This document shows, one piece after another, positions 63,311 through 64,000 of a stretch of DNA of 64,000 bases. Each line of letters begins with the position of its first letter. Position 1 is the stretch's first letter. Origin of the DNA: Paraneptunicella aestuarii (GTDB taxonomy: Bacteria; Pseudomonadota; Gammaproteobacteria; Enterobacterales; Alteromonadaceae). The stretch covers positions 2,914,001 to 2,978,000 of the forward strand of contig NZ_CP074570.1 of the NCBI RefSeq assembly GCF_019900845.1. Reading direction: 5' to 3'. The notes beneath the pieces are model-generated. The model made no database searches and was not told the origin of the DNA. It saw only the letters and a list, made by a program, of their open reading frames with translations. The translations under genes were made by a program, and so were the position numbers.

Positions 63311-64000
63311 TTGATTCACTTTGAAGACATTAACCTGAACATTGGCAAAGCGCATATATTGCGCTCTGTCAGTGGGCAAATACCAAAGGGCAAAATCACG
63401 GCCCTGATTGGCCCCAATGGTTCAGGAAAAAGCACCTTGTTGTCAGTGCTCAGTGGTCATCGCACACCTGACACTGGCAGTTGTATGTTGCATGCCAATA
63501 ACAGCATTAAGGATTACGCTTACTTAACCCCAGCACAAATGGCAAAAACCATCGCGTTATTGCCACAACGCAATCCGTTGCCTGCAAGCCTGACGGTGTC
63601 GGATCTGGTAGCCTTTGGCCGCCATCCGCACCGCCCTTGGTATCGCAACCTTAGCGACACAGATAAAAAACTCATTGACTGGGCGATGCGTGAAACCGGT
63701 ATTTGGGAATATCAGGCTCGTCCTTTGACTCAGCTTTCTGGCGGTGAATTACAGCGTTGCTGGTTGGCGATGGTATTAGCTCAGGATACACAGGTATTAA
63801 TGCTGGACGAACCGACTTCATGGTTGGATATCGCCCATCAAATCAGCCTGTTACATATCATTCGTCGCCTAAACGAAGAACACAATAAAACCATCGTATG
63901 GGTGCTGCATGACTTAAACCAGGCTCAACAATTTAGCGACCATGCCATTTTACTCAATCATGGCAAAGTGGTGGCTCAAGGCCACTGCCACCAGGTTATC
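63311..64000 (+). CDS. ABC transporter ATPase, ferric-siderophore type (3' end cut by window)
   Basis: FecE/FhuC-type ATP-binding subunit for iron-siderophore import. It starts at TTG 63311 with AAAGGAA seven bases upstream. Visible motifs are Walker A GPNGSGKSTL (about 36-45), Q-loop LLPQRNPLPASLTVSDLVAFGRHPH (pieces), signature LSGGELQR, Walker B VLMLDEPTSWLDI and H-loop VLHDLNQA. 230 codons are present to the window edge; about 20-30 more are expected. Permease and binding-protein genes probably follow. Confidence 0.93.
   Translation, partial: MIHFEDINLNIGKAHILRSVSGQIPKGKITALIGPNGSGKSTLLSVLSGHRTPDTGSCMLHANNSIKDYAYLTPAQMAKTIALLPQRNPLPASLTVSDLVAFGRHPHRPWYRNLSDTDKKLIDWAMRETGIWEYQARPLTQLSGGELQRCWLAMVLAQDTQVLMLDEPTSWLDIAHQISLLHIIRRLNEEHNKTIVWVLHDLNQAQQFSDHAILLNHGKVVAQGHCHQVI

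Overview
The window reads as chromosomal DNA of a marine, heterotrophic gammaproteobacterium with moderate to low GC by eye. The case rests on the tol-pal and ruv gene order, trp genes beside rnm/yciO/scpAB, a psychrophile-type chloride-dependent alpha-amylase, TRAP transport, PHA storage and the 'proteobacterial dedicated sortase' regulators typical of marine species. Genus cannot be fixed from sequence alone. No phage, CRISPR array, rRNA or intact transposase gene is visible.

Layout. 1-6.5 kb: 5' part of nadA, two identical tRNA-Lys genes, then cpoB-pal-tolBARQ-ybgC, all on the minus strand. 6.6-14.2 kb: a PHA storage block (periplasmic catalase-like peroxidase, DUF6489 protein, phaC, phaR, phasin, phaZ, acyl-CoA synthetase). 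14.2-16.1 kb: a long gene-free stretch with two inverted-repeat elements and a strong candidate small RNA. 16.1-20.7 kb: ruvBAC, nudB and aspS (minus). 21.1-24.4 kb: a large beta-propeller histidine kinase. 24.5-28.3 kb: a TRAP transporter with a TatT-type lipoprotein. 28.4-32.7 kb: rluB, scpB, scpA, a 283-bp MITE, yciO-like and rnm (minus). 33.2-40.4 kb: trp operon with leader peptide and attenuator, containing an unusual TrpD-TrpC-TrpF triple fusion. 40.4-44.3 kb: tandem repeat elements, a DUF2059 protein, alpha-amylase and a small lipoprotein. 44.5-48.0 kb: cytochrome P450 plus a RoxA-like dihaem cytochrome c. 48.6-50.9 kb: a PepSY/PhoPQ-like signalling operon. 51.1-55.3 kb: pdsO, pdsR and pdsS without sortase or sortase target. 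55.2-57.7 kb: AI-2E family permease, folX, yfcH. 57.8-64.0 kb: a Fur-boxed siderophore locus (NIS synthetase, MFS exporter, TonB receptor, ABC ATPase running off the window).

How parts work together. The aspS-ruv and ybgC-tol-pal-tRNA-Lys-nadA blocks are commonly contiguous in gammaproteobacteria; here the PHA block and the sRNA region lie between them. The PHA genes cover polymer synthesis, granule coating, repression and mobilisation, and repeated PhaR-type boxes (CTGC-N3/4-GCA) lie upstream of phaR and the phasin gene. The trp operon carries a textbook transcription attenuator with three consecutive Trp codons.

Most novel signals: (1) a family of about 150-bp, almost fully self-complementary elements with at least seven copies, two of them identical over 153 bp and 25.7 kb apart, whose inner hairpin shows compensatory base changes; (2) a structured candidate sRNA with a GC-rich discriminator and a clean terminator near 15.8-15.9 kb; (3) the TrpDCF fusion; (4) pdsORS without a sortase, with a repeat element and an 18-bp perfect inverted repeat in the gap; (5) the P450/RoxA-like pair. 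All calls come from reading the sequence; no database search was run.
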